A stretch of DNA of 64,000 nt from Pleomorphomonas sp. PLEO (lineage in GTDB: Bacteria; Pseudomonadota; Alphaproteobacteria; Rhizobiales; Pleomorphomonadaceae): positions 4,090,001 to 4,154,000 of the forward strand of contig NZ_CP166625.1 in NCBI RefSeq assembly GCF_041320595.1, given 5' to 3'. Every line of letters begins with the position of its first letter. Within the stretch, counting starts at the first letter, position 1. Positions 40,826 through 49,557 of this stretch are shown piece after piece. A model generated the notes under the pieces. That model worked only from the letters and a program-made list of their open reading frames with translations. It was not told the DNA's origin and made no database searches. A program made the position numbers and the translations under genes.

Positions 40826-41872
40826 ATGGCGGATTTTTTACATAAAGCGAGTTCACCCGAAGCCCAACCGTCGCGGCGCGACATCCTGAAGCGGACGGCG
40901 CTCGGTGTCGGTGTCGTGGCCCTCGGCGCGACGGCGGGCAGCCGGCTGTTCACCCCGGCCATCGCCGCGCCGCCAACCAAGGTACGTCTTGCCTGGACGG
41001 AAGTGGCGGCCTGCCATTCTCCGCTCGGTTTTGGCGTCGCCAAGGGCCTCTATGCCAAACATAACGTCGACGTGGAGCTGTTCTATCAAGGCTCCAGCGG
41101 CCAGACGCTCATTCAGGCGCTCGCCACAGGCAAGGCCGATGCCGGCGCTGGCCTGGTCGGCGACTGGCTGAAGCCGCTGGAGCAAGGTTTCGACGTCAAG
41201 CTGTTCGTCGGCTCGCATGGCGGTTGCCTGCGTCTGCTGGCGCCGGAAAAGTCGGGCATCAAGACGCTCTCCGACGTGAAGGGCAAGACCATTTCGGTCG
41301 CCGGTCTAGGCACCTCGCCGCATCTGCAGTTTCAGGTGGCGCTCGCCAAGGCCGGAGTCGACGTGCAGAACGACATCACATGGAAGGTCGTTCCCTTCGA
41401 ACTGGTCGGCGAGGCCGTCGTCAAGGGCGAGGCCGACGCCGTCGCCCATCTCGATCCTTGGGCCTATTCCATCCAGAAGCAGCACGGATTCAACCTGATC
41501 GCCGACAGCCAGACGGGCTACTTCGATGGTCGGGTCTGCTGCGTTCTGGGCGCCAACGGTCCTTTCCTCAATGAGAACAAGGATGCCATCCGCCGGCTCG
41601 CCGAGGGCAACATCGAGTTGCACGAATATACCGCGTCCCATCCGGACGAAGTGGCGGCCTGGTACCTCGAGAATCTCAAGCCGGCCGGGCTCGACCTTCA
41701 GAGCCTCACCGAGATCATCGGCCATCTGGTGACGCATAACCATCCGGTCGGCCCCGAACTGGTCGATCAGGTTCGGCGCGGCGCGGAGGATCTGAAGTTC
41801 GTCAACGTGCTCGATCCGGCCACCGACCCGAAAGACCTGGCCGAGCGGGTGACGATCAACATTCTCGCCTGA
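40826..41872 (+). CDS. Ssu/Tau-like ABC substrate-binding protein with Tat signal
   Basis: A 348-residue periplasmic binding protein of the SsuA/NrtA group. A twin-arginine signal (SRRDILKRTALG then a hydrophobic stretch, cleavage after AIAA) precedes a type II fold with AWTEVAACHSPLGFGVAKGL and GTSPHLQF. Relatives bind alkanesulfonates, taurine, nitrate or pyrimidines. It is followed by its permease and ATPase and then by metY, so a sulfonate or other sulfur source is favoured. The start at MADFLHK is chosen from the signal layout; an earlier ATG adds 15 residues. Confidence 0.88.
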   Translation: MADFLHKASSPEAQPSRRDILKRTALGVGVVALGATAGSRLFTPAIAAPPTKVRLAWTEVAACHSPLGFGVAKGLYAKHNVDVELFYQGSSGQTLIQALATGKADAGAGLVGDWLKPLEQGFDVKLFVGSHGGCLRLLAPEKSGIKTLSDVKGKTISVAGLGTSPHLQFQVALAKAGVDVQNDITWKVVPFELVGEAVVKGEADAVAHLDPWAYSIQKQHGFNLIADSQTGYFDGRVCCVLGANGPFLNENKDAIRRLAEGNIELHEYTASHPDEVAAWYLENLKPAGLDLQSLTEIIGHLVTHNHPVGPELVDQVRRGAEDLKFVNVLDPATDPKDLAERVTINILA

Positions 41873-41876
41873 CGAC

Positions 41877-41897
41877 GGAGGCGGCTCGGCCGCCTCC
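41877..41897 (+). terminator. Hairpin between binding-protein and permease genes
   Basis: GGAGGCGGC and GCCGCCTCC form a stem with a short loop just after the binding-protein stop, without a clear T run. It probably raises the relative amount of binding-protein mRNA rather than ending transcription. Confidence 0.5.
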
Positions 41898-41924
41898 CTT
41901 CATTTCCTGTCCAGGAGACATGCC

Positions 41925-42923
41925 GTGAGCGATCTGGCTCAAACCGCCGATGGCAGCGTGACAGCGGCCTCGGTGACGTCCTTTCCCATCTGGTACCAGG
42001 GCCTGGTGGCTTCAGTGTTCTGGTTCCTGACCGCCGTCGTCACCTGGGGTTTGCCCGATGTCGTCCCCTGGGGCAGCGTCGGACTTTTCGCGGCCATCAC
42101 GGCCACGGGCGGCATCCTGCTGTTGGCGCTGGCGTTGACCCTTCATCGCCTTGGCAGCATCGGCGAGCGCATCGCCTTCTGGGGACCGTGGCTGATTGCC
42201 CTCGGCGTCTGGTTCCTCCTGTGGGAATTCACCACAGCCAAAACCGGCTGGCTGCCGAAGCCGTTCTTTTCGCCGCCGCATGGCCTGTTGCAAGTCTACG
42301 TCGCCGACTGGTCGCGCCTTCTGATCTGCATCGGCTATTCCCTACGTCTCTGGGGCCTCGGTTTCTTTTCCGGGATCAGCCTCGGCTTCGTGATCGGCGT
42401 GGCGCTCGGCTGGTCGGCCCGCTTCAATTATTGGGGCATGCCGGTGCTGAAGCTGATCGGCCCGGTGCCGGCCACGGCCTGGATTCCGGCCACCTTCTTC
42501 TTCTTTCCCACCACCTTTCATGCGTCGATCTTTCTGGTGGCCCTGTCCTGCGGCATCCCCGTCGCCATCCAGACGGCGGCCGGCGTCTCTCAGGTCAACC
42601 GCGCCTATTACGACGTGGCGCGAACGCTCGGTGCCGGCGAACGCTTCCTCGTGCTGAAGGTCGCCGTGCCCGCCTCCCTCAACCACGTGTTCGTCGGCCT
42701 GTTCATGGGGCTCTACTACTCCTTCGCCGTGCTGGTGGTGGCCGAGATGCTGGGTGCCAAATATGGCCTCGGCTGGTACATCGCCTTCCAGAGCGCCTAT
42801 TCGGCCTACGCCAACGTCTACGCCACCATCGTCATCATGGCAGTCCTGTGCTCGGGCATCGTCAAGCTGCTGTTCGTGGCGCGTGACAGGCTGCTCGTCT
42901 GGCAGGAAAGGGGGCTGATCTGA
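41925..42923 (+). CDS. Ssu/Tau-like ABC transporter permease
   Basis: A 332-residue inner-membrane permease. Two extra N-terminal hydrophobic segments (residues 20-75) precede the SsuC-like core. The core carries the coupling loop around YDVARTLGAGERFLVLKVAVP and the GPVPATAWIPATFFFFP segment. Family members are usually about 260 residues, so the N-terminal extension is unusual. Its stop overlaps the ATPase start (TGATG). Confidence 0.88.
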   Translation: MSDLAQTADGSVTAASVTSFPIWYQGLVASVFWFLTAVVTWGLPDVVPWGSVGLFAAITATGGILLLALALTLHRLGSIGERIAFWGPWLIALGVWFLLWEFTTAKTGWLPKPFFSPPHGLLQVYVADWSRLLICIGYSLRLWGLGFFSGISLGFVIGVALGWSARFNYWGMPVLKLIGPVPATAWIPATFFFFPTTFHASIFLVALSCGIPVAIQTAAGVSQVNRAYYDVARTLGAGERFLVLKVAVPASLNHVFVGLFMGLYYSFAVLVVAEMLGAKYGLGWYIAFQSAYSAYANVYATIVIMAVLCSGIVKLLFVARDRLLVWQERGLI

Positions 42924-43708
42924 TGTCTGCACTCGTACAAGACGACGGCGCGGCGCGCGCCCTGTCGCTCGATATCCGCTCCGTCACCCATCATTACGAT
43001 ATCGCAGGCACGCGGTTCGACGTGCTCGACGACATCAGCCTCTCAGTAGCGCCGGGCGAGTTCGTCGCCCTGCTCGGCCCGTCCGGTTGCGGCAAGTCCA
43101 CGCTGCTGCGCCTTGCCGCCGGACTTGAAAGTCCGCGACGCGGAACACTTCTTGAAGACGGTAATCAGATCGGCGCGCCCGATCCGTCACGCCTGCTGGT
43201 GTTCCAGGATCCGACGCTGTTTCCCTGGCGCACCGTTCGCAAAAACGTGGCCACCGGCCTTGAGGCGCGTGGCCTTCTGCCACAGAAGGCCCATCGCATC
43301 GATGAAGCGCTGTCACTTGTCCGCCTTGAGGATTTCGCCGATGCCTATCCGCGCCAACTCTCAGGCGGCATGGCGCAGCGCGTGGCTCTCGCCCGGGCGC
43401 TGGTCAACGACCCAGGTCTTCTGCTGCTCGACGAACCCTTCGGCAAGCTCGACTCCCTGACGCGCCTTTCCCTGCAGAATGAATTGCTGAAGCTCTGGCA
43501 GACGGCCGGCTTTACCGCCCTCTTGGTCACCCACGACGTCGAGGAAGCGCTGCTGCTGGCCAACCGCGTGGTCGTGCTGTCCGACCGACCGGCCCGCATC
43601 CTCGCGGAATTCAACATCACGGCGGACTACCCGCGCCATCGCGACGACCCAGATTTCGTACGGCTGCGCCGTGAAATCCTGCATGAACTGGGGGTGCAAA
43701 ATGTCTAG
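42923..43708 (+). CDS. Ssu/Tau-like ABC transporter ATPase
   Basis: A 261-residue ATP-binding subunit with Walker A GPSGCGKST, signature LSGGMAQRVALARAL, Walker B LLLLDEPFGKLD and the switch histidine in LVTHDVEEAL. It completes the transporter with the two genes upstream and overlaps the next small gene by eight bases. Confidence 0.92.
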   Translation: MSALVQDDGAARALSLDIRSVTHHYDIAGTRFDVLDDISLSVAPGEFVALLGPSGCGKSTLLRLAAGLESPRRGTLLEDGNQIGAPDPSRLLVFQDPTLFPWRTVRKNVATGLEARGLLPQKAHRIDEALSLVRLEDFADAYPRQLSGGMAQRVALARALVNDPGLLLLDEPFGKLDSLTRLSLQNELLKLWQTAGFTALLVTHDVEEALLLANRVVVLSDRPARILAEFNITADYPRHRDDPDFVRLRREILHELGVQNV

Positions 43709-44006
43709 CCGTCTCCCCATCGCGCTCACCGGCAGCGGCTTGTTTGCCGGCCTTTCGACCACCGGCTGGTGGTGGATCGTCTATAGCCGCCAGATCGATG
43801 CCGGCAGCCTGCCGATCGCCAACGCCCTGCCCTGCCTCGCCCGCAAGACCGACATCTGCTCGCTGGCCGAGGCCCTGTGCGCCCAGACGCACTTGCTCGG
43901 CATCACTCGCTATGCGCCGGCCGCCTTCTGGCTGTCCGCCGCCCTGCTCGCGGTTGGCCTGCTTCTGCTCGGCCGCCACTCCCTGTCCCAGGAGACTCGT
44001 TCATGA
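43701..44006 (+). CDS. Small two-helix membrane protein of unknown function
   Basis: A 101-residue protein with one hydrophobic segment near residues 8-28 (ending TTGWWWIVYS) and another near 75-95. Between them is a loop carrying three cysteines (CLARKTDICSLAEALC). The loop probably faces the periplasm and could form a disulfide. The gene overlaps the ATPase upstream and metY downstream (ATGA), so it is tightly built into the transport-sulfhydrylase operon. I recognise no family. Confidence 0.75.
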   Translation: MSSRLPIALTGSGLFAGLSTTGWWWIVYSRQIDAGSLPIANALPCLARKTDICSLAEALCAQTHLLGITRYAPAAFWLSAALLAVGLLLLGRHSLSQETRS

Positions 44007-45313
44007 ACGCTCCCACCCCGATCAAACCGCCGCTGGCCATCGATACGCTGGTACTGCATGGCGGCAGCTTCCGCATCGATCCGGCGACGTCGGCCGTGGC
44101 GGTACCGATCTACCAGACGACGTCCTTTGCCTTTGAAAGCACCGCAAAAGCAAAACGGATCTCCGCCTTCGAGGAAGTCGCCTACACTTACTCTCGCGTC
44201 GCCAACCCGACCGTCGATGCGTTCGAACAGCGCCTCGCCGAGCTCGACGGCGGCGTGGCGGCGCTGGGTGTCGCCTCCGGACAGGCGGCCACAGCCGTCG
44301 CCGTGCTGTCGCTGGTCAAGGCCGGCGACAATATCGTCGCCTCGCGAGGGCTTTACGGTGGAACGGTCAACTTCTTCCGCGAACGCCTGAAGCAGTTCGG
44401 CGTCGAGGCGCGCTTCGTCGACAGCGACGACCCGGAGAATTTCCGCCGGGCGACCGATGACCGCACGCGCCTGTATTTCGGCGAGACGCTGCCCAATCCC
44501 CGGCTGACCGTCTTCCCGATCCGCGAGGTGGCCGACATCGGCCGGCCACTCGGCATTCCGCTCATCATCGACAACACGGCCTCGCCACTGGCCGCCCGGC
44601 CGCTCGATCACGGCGCAGCCATCGTCGTCTACTCGGCGACCAAATACATTGGCGGCCATGGCACGACCATCGGCGGCGCCATCGTCGATGGCGGCTTCCC
44701 CTGGGCCGACTTCCCGGACCGGCAGCCGCTGATCAACAGCCCCGATCCGGCCTATGACAACCGCTCCTATGTCGATCTCGCCAACGCACTCGGTGGTCCC
44801 ATCGCCTTCATCGTCCGCGCCCGCGCCGCTATCGTTCGCGATCTCGGGCCGTCGCTGTCGCCGCAGAATGCCTTCCAACTGATCCAGGGGTTGGAAACGC
44901 TGCCACTGCGCCTCGAACGGCATTTCAGCAATGCCGTCAAGGTGGCCGAGTTCCTGTCCAAGCACCCCAAGATCGAACGTACCGTCTATCCCGGTCTTCA
45001 GACCGGCGAGGATCGCCGACGCGCCGACACCTATCTGAAGGGCGGCTATGGCGCGCTGATCGGCTTCGAGCCGAAGGGCGGCGAGGATGCGGCTCTGGCC
45101 TTCATCGACCGGCTGAAACTGATCTATCACCTTGCCAACATCGGCGACGCCCGCACGCTGGCCATCCATCCGTACTCGACCACGCACGGCCAGTTGTCGC
45201 CCGAGGAAAAGCTGGCGGCCGGCGTGACGCCGTCCTTCGTCCGGCTCTCCATCGGCATCGAGAACCCCGCCGACATCATCGCCGACATCGATCAGGCGCT
45301 CTCGGGAATTTAA
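44003..45313 (+). CDS. metY: O-acetylhomoserine sulfhydrylase
   Basis: A 436-residue PLP enzyme of the Cys/Met metabolism family. It condenses O-acetylhomoserine with sulfide or methanethiol to homocysteine or methionine. It shows VPIYQTTSFAFE near the N terminus, the PLP lysine in SATKYIGGHGT and the C-terminal FVRLSIGIE. Length and the HPYSTTHGQLSPEE segment favour MetY over cystathionine gamma-synthase. The ATG overlaps the previous stop. Here it is the natural acceptor of methanethiol released by the mar system. Related cystathionine lyases cannot be fully excluded. Confidence 0.88.
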   Translation: MNAPTPIKPPLAIDTLVLHGGSFRIDPATSAVAVPIYQTTSFAFESTAKAKRISAFEEVAYTYSRVANPTVDAFEQRLAELDGGVAALGVASGQAATAVAVLSLVKAGDNIVASRGLYGGTVNFFRERLKQFGVEARFVDSDDPENFRRATDDRTRLYFGETLPNPRLTVFPIREVADIGRPLGIPLIIDNTASPLAARPLDHGAAIVVYSATKYIGGHGTTIGGAIVDGGFPWADFPDRQPLINSPDPAYDNRSYVDLANALGGPIAFIVRARAAIVRDLGPSLSPQNAFQLIQGLETLPLRLERHFSNAVKVAEFLSKHPKIERTVYPGLQTGEDRRRADTYLKGGYGALIGFEPKGGEDAALAFIDRLKLIYHLANIGDARTLAIHPYSTTHGQLSPEEKLAAGVTPSFVRLSIGIENPADIIADIDQALSGI

Positions 45314-45337
45314 GGCCTCTTCGTCACACGCAAACTA

Positions 45338-45378
45338 GCCCATCACGCTCGCATCTCCAGCGTGGTGGGCGGGCTTTT
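45338..45378. terminator. Terminator between convergent metY and metI
   Basis: GCCCATCACGCT and AGCGTGGTGGGC form a 12-pair stem (one G-T) with a nine-base loop, then GGGCTTTTG on the plus strand. It ends the metY operon and may also serve metI from the other side. Confidence 0.7.
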
Positions 45379-45399
45379 GAGGGGTTTGACCATCGCTAT

Positions 45400-46092
45400 T
45401 CAGGGCACGCGTCGCCGCCGCGCCAGGCGATGGTTCACCGCAAATGCGGCGCGATCGCCAGCGAACTGGATCACCTGCACCAGCACCACCAGGATGACGA
45501 CGACGATCAGCATCACCTCCGGCATAAAGCGCTGATAGCCGTAGCGAATGCCGAGATCGCCGAGGCCACCGCCGCCCACCGTGCCGGCCATGGTCGAGTA
45601 ACCGACGAGGCTGACCAGGGTCACCGTGACACCGGCGGCGATCCCCGGCAGCGCCTCCGGGATGATCACCTTGACGATGATCTGAAATGGCGTGGCGCCG
45701 ATCGCCTCGGCCGCCTCGATCAGTCCGCGATCGACCTCGCGCATCGCCGTTTCGGCGAGGCGGGCAAACAGCGGCGTGATCGCCACCGTGAGCGGCACGA
45801 TGGCCGCCGACGTGCCCACCGAAGTTCCGACCAAGAGCCGGGTCAACGGGATGATCGCCACCATCATGATGATGAAGGGCGTCGAGCGGATCAGGTTGAC
45901 GAAAGTGCCGACCACTTTGTTGAGCAGCGGCCGGGTGAAGATGTGACCTGGGGTCGTCACCACCAGCAGCACGCCGAGCGGCAGCCCCAGCACCAGCGCC
46001 AGGATAGCCGACACCGACACCATCACAGCCGTCTGCGTCAGGGATTCGAGGAGGAGATTGGCGAGAGCCGGACTAAGCAAACCGAACAACAT
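45400..46092 (-). CDS. metI: D/L-methionine ABC transporter permease
   Basis: A 230-residue permease with five or so membrane helices. It has the LVNLIRSTPFIIMMVAIIP-type segment, the coupling loop EAAEAIGATPFQIIVKVIIPEAL and the glycine-rich AGTVGGGGLGDLGIRYGYQRF typical of MetI. The start MLFGLLSP at 46092 gives the family length and overlaps the metN end by 20 bases; the upstream in-frame ATG adds a basic tail lying inside metN. Confidence 0.93.
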   Translation of the reverse strand: MLFGLLSPALANLLLESLTQTAVMVSVSAILALVLGLPLGVLLVVTTPGHIFTRPLLNKVVGTFVNLIRSTPFIIMMVAIIPLTRLLVGTSVGTSAAIVPLTVAITPLFARLAETAMREVDRGLIEAAEAIGATPFQIIVKVIIPEALPGIAAGVTVTLVSLVGYSTMAGTVGGGGLGDLGIRYGYQRFMPEVMLIVVVILVVLVQVIQFAGDRAAFAVNHRLARRRRVP

Positions 46093-47170
46093 GGCCGATG
46101 ACCTCCGCTTTAAGGCCGAGCGAGACGAGATGAGCGACAATGGCTTTGAGGTGCGCCTCACCGTTGGCGAGCGCCAGGGTCAGCACACCAAGCGGCCGGT
46201 CGCCGACATAGTCGATGCGGCCGAACAGGATGTTGGGCTCTACCGGGAAACGATGGATGAGATCGGCGATGATCGGTTGGTGCGCGTTGTCGCCGGAAAA
46301 GACGATCCGCACCACCGGGTCGGTATCCGGCCCTGGCTCGGCGCGAAGTCGGCGCTCGACAGGCGGCGGCAACTCGTGGGCAACCAGGCCAGAGAGGAAC
46401 GACCGGGCCACCGGCGATTTTGGAAAGGCGAGAACGTCGAAGGTATCGCCCTCTTCGACCAGCCGGCCATGTTCGAGAACTGCCACGTGGCTGGCGATAT
46501 CGCGCACCACCTGCATTTCATGGGTGATCAATACGATGGTCAGGCCGAGCCGATGGTTGATATCTCTCAGAAGCGCCAGAATCTGCTCGGTGGTCTCCGG
46601 ATCGAGCGCCGATGTCGCCTCGTCGCAGAGCAGCACCGATGGATTGGTGGCGAGCGCCCGGGCAATGCCGACACGCTGCTTCTGGCCGCCGGACAGTTCC
46701 GACGGATAGCTCGCCGCCTTGTCGGCGAGACCGACCAGATCGAGAAGCGGCGGGATGCGCTTGGCGATCTCGGCACGCGACAGGCCGGCCACCTCGAGCG
46801 GCAGCGCGACGTTGCCCGCCACGGTGCGCGAAGACAGAATGTTGAAGTGCTGAAAGATCATGCCAATGTCGCGCCGCGCCAACCGGAGTTCGGCGCCGGT
46901 CAGCGCGGTTATGTCGCGCCCCGACACCAGCACCCGACCGGTGGTCGGGCGCTCGAGGCAATTGATGCAGCGCACCAGCGTCGATTTGCCGGCGCCGGAG
47001 CGACCGATGATGCCGTGGATATCGCCCTGCCCAATGGTCAGCGAGACGTCGTCAAGGACAGGCCCGACCGCTGGATCGAAGGTCTTGCCGAGCCGCTCGA
47101 GGCGGATTGCCGGTGCTTTCGCCGGCGCCTTGGATGGCACAAAGTCGGCGGACTGGGGCAAGGCGTTCAT
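46073..47170 (-). CDS. metN: D/L-methionine ABC transporter ATPase
   Basis: A 365-residue ATPase with Walker A GRSGAGKST, signature LSGGQKQRVGIARAL and Walker B VLLCDEATSALD. A C-terminal NIL domain (about 275-365) is where methionine binds to inhibit transport. It couples to metI by overlap and follows metQ after a spacer with a long inverted repeat. Confidence 0.95.
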   Translation of the reverse strand: MNALPQSADFVPSKAPAKAPAIRLERLGKTFDPAVGPVLDDVSLTIGQGDIHGIIGRSGAGKSTLVRCINCLERPTTGRVLVSGRDITALTGAELRLARRDIGMIFQHFNILSSRTVAGNVALPLEVAGLSRAEIAKRIPPLLDLVGLADKAASYPSELSGGQKQRVGIARALATNPSVLLCDEATSALDPETTEQILALLRDINHRLGLTIVLITHEMQVVRDIASHVAVLEHGRLVEEGDTFDVLAFPKSPVARSFLSGLVAHELPPPVERRLRAEPGPDTDPVVRIVFSGDNAHQPIIADLIHRFPVEPNILFGRIDYVGDRPLGVLTLALANGEAHLKAIVAHLVSLGLKAEVIGHVVRFA

Positions 47171-47226
47171 CGGCGCATTCCTTATACCAATTCGCGAAGA
47201 TGCCGACGCATCCGCTCATTGAGCGA

Positions 47227-47269
47227 TTGCCGATTTCTCATTTTCATCAGGGACATGAGAAATCGGCAA
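47227..47269 (-). terminator. Perfect 15-base inverted repeat between metQ and metN
   Basis: TTGCCGATTTCTCAT and its exact complement ATGAGAAATCGGCAA are separated by 13 bases. No T run follows on the minus strand. Position after metQ suggests an mRNA stabiliser or partial terminator that sets metQ above metNI. The AT-rich arms also resemble a protein-binding palindrome. Confidence 0.55.
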
Positions 47270-47305
47270 GCAGAATACCAAGAGGCATTTCAATGCATCT
47301 TGGTC

Positions 47306-48094
47306 TCACCAGCTGGTGACGATGTTGCCCTTGAACTCTTTGTCGAGGAAGGCTTTCACTTCCGGCGAGCGATAGGCTTCAGCCAGCGTTTTCACCCAGG
47401 GCTTGTCGGCGTTTTCAGGCTTGACGGCGATCAGGCAGAAATAGTCCGACTGCTGGCTTTCGATCAGCAGCGCGTCGCGGCTGGGCAGCAGACCGGCACT
47501 GATGGCGAAGTGCGAGGTGATCACCGAGAAATCGACGTCCTCCAGCGAGCGCGGCAGCTGGGCCGTCTCCAGCGGCAGGATCTTCACATGCTTGGGGTTG
47601 TCGACGATATCGAGCTCGGTCGCCTTGAAGGTAACGCCCGGCGTCAGCTTGATGATGCCGCCCTGTTCGAGCAGCTTCAGAGCGCGGCCGCCATTGGAAG
47701 GATCGTTGGGAATGGTGATCTGGGCGCCATCCGGCAGGTCGGCGATCGACTTCACCTTGTGCGAATAGGCAGCCATGGGCAGCAGCACCGTCTTGGCGAC
47801 CGAGACGAGATGAAGGCCGCGATCGGCGTTCTGCTGGTCGAGATAGGGCGTGTGCTGGAAAGCATTGGCGTCGAGGTCACCGTCCTCGGTGGCAGGGTCG
47901 ATCAGCGCGCCATCGGAGAACTCGACGATCTGAACGTCGAGGCCCTTGGCGGCGGCCACCGGCTTCAGCGCTTCGGCGATCTGGGCGTGCGGACCGGCGG
48001 TAACGCCGAGCTTGATGGTTTCGGCCGAAGCGCTGCCGACGAGCGCCAAAAGCAGGCCGAAGGCAGAGGCGGCGAGTGATTTCCTGACGGGCAT
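47306..48094 (-). CDS. metQ: Methionine-binding protein MetQ
   Basis: A 262-residue NlpA-family binding protein. The signal peptide (MPVRKSLAASAFGLLLALVG) ends at ASA-ET, without a lipobox cysteine, so it should be periplasmic rather than a lipoprotein. TIKLGVTAGPHAQI, NAFQHTPYLD and NDPSNGGRALKLLE are family marks. The start has GGAGAAAACA before it. It begins the metQ-metN-metI unit and lies 29 bases after the dehydrogenase gene, so it may also be read from that operon. Confidence 0.93.
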   Translation of the reverse strand: MPVRKSLAASAFGLLLALVGSASAETIKLGVTAGPHAQIAEALKPVAAAKGLDVQIVEFSDGALIDPATEDGDLDANAFQHTPYLDQQNADRGLHLVSVAKTVLLPMAAYSHKVKSIADLPDGAQITIPNDPSNGGRALKLLEQGGIIKLTPGVTFKATELDIVDNPKHVKILPLETAQLPRSLEDVDFSVITSHFAISAGLLPSRDALLIESQQSDYFCLIAVKPENADKPWVKTLAEAYRSPEVKAFLDKEFKGNIVTSW

Positions 48095-48123
48095 TGTTTT
48101 CTCCGGAGGGTGTTCTGGGGAGG

Positions 48124-49557
48124 TCAAAGGAAGGGCAGCGGCAGGCCAGCGGCCGCCGCGACGTCATCCGGCAGCACCTTGCCGGGGTTGAGGATGTTGT
48201 CGGGATCGAGGGCCTTTTTCAGCAGCGCCATCACGGCAACAGCGTCATGGCCATGCTCGGCTTCGAGATACGCGCGCTTGCCGAGGCCAATACCATGTTC
48301 GCCGGTCGACGTTCCGCCGGCGGCGATCGCTCGCTCGATGATGCGGGCATTGAGGCGGGCAACCTCGGCCAGTTCGGCGGGATCGTCGGATTTGAGCTTG
48401 AAAACGCAGTGGAAATTGCCATCGCCGACGTGGCCGACGATATAGGCGGGCACGGTGGAAGCGGCGATGTCGGCCTCGGTCTCGACAATCACCTCGGCGA
48501 GGCGCGACACCGGCACGCAGACGTCGGACGGCCAGGATGTCGAGCCCGGTCGTTCATTGCCCGCCCAACCCAAACCGAGCCGTCGAGTCTCCCACAGCGC
48601 CCGCGCCTCATCGACCGACTTCATCCAGGCGATCGGATCGCCGCCATGCTCGGCCACGATTTCGGCAACGGCGTCGGCAACGGCTTCGATCTCCGACTGG
48701 CTGCCGTGGAATTCAAAATAAAGCGTCGGCTTTTCCGGCAGATGGATCGCCGAGTGACGAGCGATCACACCGATCAGCCTGTTATCGAGCAGCTCGACGC
48801 GGCCGATCTGAAGGCCCATCCGCTTGATGTCGACGACCGCCTGAACAGCCCCTTCCAGCGTCGTAAAGCCGGCAACGGCCGACACCGAGTCCGGCACGGG
48901 ATGAAGGCGCAGCGTGATCTCGGTGACAATGCCGAGCGTGCCCTCGGAGCCGACGAACAGGCGCGTCAGGTCGTAACCGGCCGACGACTTGCGGGCCAGC
49001 GATCCGGTGCGGATGATGCGACCGTCGGCCAATACTACCGTCAGGCCGAGCACGTTCTCGCGCATGACGCCGAAGCGGACGGCATTGGTGCCGGAAGCAC
49101 CGGTACCGACCATGCCACCGATCGACGCATCAGCGCCGGGATCGACCGGAAAGAACAGGCCCGTATCACGCAGGAAGGTATTGAGCGTCTGCCGGCGAAC
49201 GCCCGCTTCGACGCGGGCAATCATGTCGGCCTCGCGGATCTCCAGGATGCGGTTCAGGCGGAGGGTGTCGAGGCTGATGCCGCCGTGCACCGGGATTGCC
49301 GCGCCTTCGAGGCCCGAGCCGGCGCCAAAGGGAACGAGCGGTATCTTGTATCGACCGGCGATTCGGACGACCTCGGCAACTTCCTCCGTGGTCTCGGGCT
49401 CGACCACCACGTCGGGCAAGCTGGCGGGATGATGGCTTTCATCGCTGCCGTGATGGCCGCGTACCGCCTCGGAATCACGCGCCCGTGCACCGAACCGCGC
49501 CTTGAGCTCGGCGATGGCGCTTGCGATATCGGACCTGAGGCGAAAGGGGCTGTTCAT
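48124..49557 (-). CDS. FAD-linked D-2-hydroxyacid dehydrogenase (GlcD/DLD type)
   Basis: A 477-residue flavoprotein of the FAD_binding_4 / FAD-oxidase_C family. The PP-loop region is PLVPFGAGSGLEGAA, followed by GGMVGTGASGTNAVRFG; the C-terminal HVGDGNFHCVF and GEHGIGLGK histidine motifs are intact. Such enzymes oxidise D-lactate, glycolate or related 2-hydroxyacids to 2-oxoacids and pass electrons to a carrier. Its ATG overlaps the aminotransferase stop (ATGA), and metQ follows. Together these suggest oxidation of the hydroxy analogue of methionine, but D-lactate is equally possible from sequence. Confidence 0.88.
   Translation of the reverse strand: MNSPFRLRSDIASAIAELKARFGARARDSEAVRGHHGSDESHHPASLPDVVVEPETTEEVAEVVRIAGRYKIPLVPFGAGSGLEGAAIPVHGGISLDTLRLNRILEIREADMIARVEAGVRRQTLNTFLRDTGLFFPVDPGADASIGGMVGTGASGTNAVRFGVMRENVLGLTVVLADGRIIRTGSLARKSSAGYDLTRLFVGSEGTLGIVTEITLRLHPVPDSVSAVAGFTTLEGAVQAVVDIKRMGLQIGRVELLDNRLIGVIARHSAIHLPEKPTLYFEFHGSQSEIEAVADAVAEIVAEHGGDPIAWMKSVDEARALWETRRLGLGWAGNERPGSTSWPSDVCVPVSRLAEVIVETEADIAASTVPAYIVGHVGDGNFHCVFKLKSDDPAELAEVARLNARIIERAIAAGGTSTGEHGIGLGKRAYLEAEHGHDAVAVMALLKKALDPDNILNPGKVLPDDVAAAAGLPLPFL

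Noticed and set aside
46058-48079. 673-codon plus-strand frame across metN and metQ
   Set aside because: Runs opposite two well-supported transporter genes and has no family features.
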